Source of the DNA: SBBG01 sp033717875
Lineage (GTDB): Bacteria; Pseudomonadota; Gammaproteobacteria; Ga0077554; Ga007554
Reading direction: 5' to 3'
DNA length: 22,229 nt
Assembly (NCBI GenBank): GCA_033717875.1
Contig: JADDKJ010000049.1
Coordinates: forward strand, 1-22,229
The position numbers were made by a program, and so were the translations under genes. Each line of letters opens with the position of its first letter. Position 1 is the first letter of the stretch. Below are positions 22,177 to 22,229 of this stretch, one piece after another. Below the pieces are notes generated by a model. It made no database searches and was not told the origin of the DNA. It worked only from the letters and a program-made list of their open reading frames with translations.

Positions 22177-22229
22177 ATGCGCCAACAAACCTTCGCCGAA
22201 ACATCCTTTGAACGGTATCGCAAGACGAC
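22177..22229 (+). CDS. IS5-family transposase, N-terminus only
   Basis: The reading frame starts at an ATG with GGAGAG eight bases before it and is cut by the window edge after 17 codons (MRQQTFAETSFERYRKT). This matches the conserved beginning I know from IS5-family DDE transposases (MRQ.TFA...FE.YRK.TRR). Whether the gene is intact cannot be seen. The element's left end should lie between repeat copy D and the ATG, perhaps at GGAATCTCTGATTT (22104-22117), which is where similarity to the flank of copy C stops. Confidence 0.7.
   Translation, partial: MRQQTFAETSFERYRKT

Overview
The window looks like chromosomal DNA from a GC-rich proteobacterium, most likely a gammaproteobacterium. This is inferred from an Escherichia-type UvrD of 718 residues, a 948-residue SucA, a 112-residue conserved protein of a kind I associate with pseudomonads, and a copper nitrite reductase cluster with the gene order known from Nitrosomonas europaea (ncgABC-nirK). 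The genus cannot be fixed from this sequence. No rRNA, tRNA or CRISPR array is visible.

Left end (1-1160) is non-coding debris. It holds two direct copies of the 3' end of a REP-associated (Y1-type) transposase gene with REP-like palindromes, an FNR-type box placed correctly above a -10 element but with no gene after it, and the first codons of an IS30-family transposase abutting half of a palindromic repeat. A small NTF2/SnoaL-like protein gene follows (1161-1535, +). Facing it is a DUF1800 lipoprotein / DUF1501 Tat-exported pair (4937 to 1559, -).

From 12106 down to 5013 (-) runs a tightly packed signalling operon: a hybrid histidine kinase (GAF-GAF-PAS-PAS-HisKA-HATPase-REC-REC) with a FixL-like PAS domain, a single-domain response regulator, an Hpt-REC-REC-GGDEF diguanylate cyclase, an iron-type alcohol dehydrogenase and, after 71 bases, an exported Sel1-repeat protein. 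The kinase probably passes phosphate through the receivers and Hpt domain to control c-di-GMP synthesis.

uvrD (14510 to 12354, -) and a small conserved gene (14596-14934, +) are divergent. sucA (15246-18092, +) follows but lacks sucB downstream. In its place is a graveyard of a possible hsdR tail and a frameshifted IS3-family transposase. Directly after that debris is a promoter flanked by two NsrR-type half-sites, then the operon of a two-domain multicopper oxidase (ncgA), a di-haem cytochrome c (ncgB), a mono-haem cytochrome c (ncgC) and nirK, ending in a clear intrinsic terminator. The operon would reduce nitrite to NO in the periplasm with the cytochromes and oxidase as redox partners, induced when NO or nitrite stress inactivates NsrR. 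The window ends inside the start of an IS5-family transposase gene.

Four copies of a palindromic repeat with GTAGGGTGCGT ends, each able to fold as one 22-bp hairpin or two small ones, sit in the gaps at 12241, 14967, 15069 and 22039. A related half copy lies at 778.
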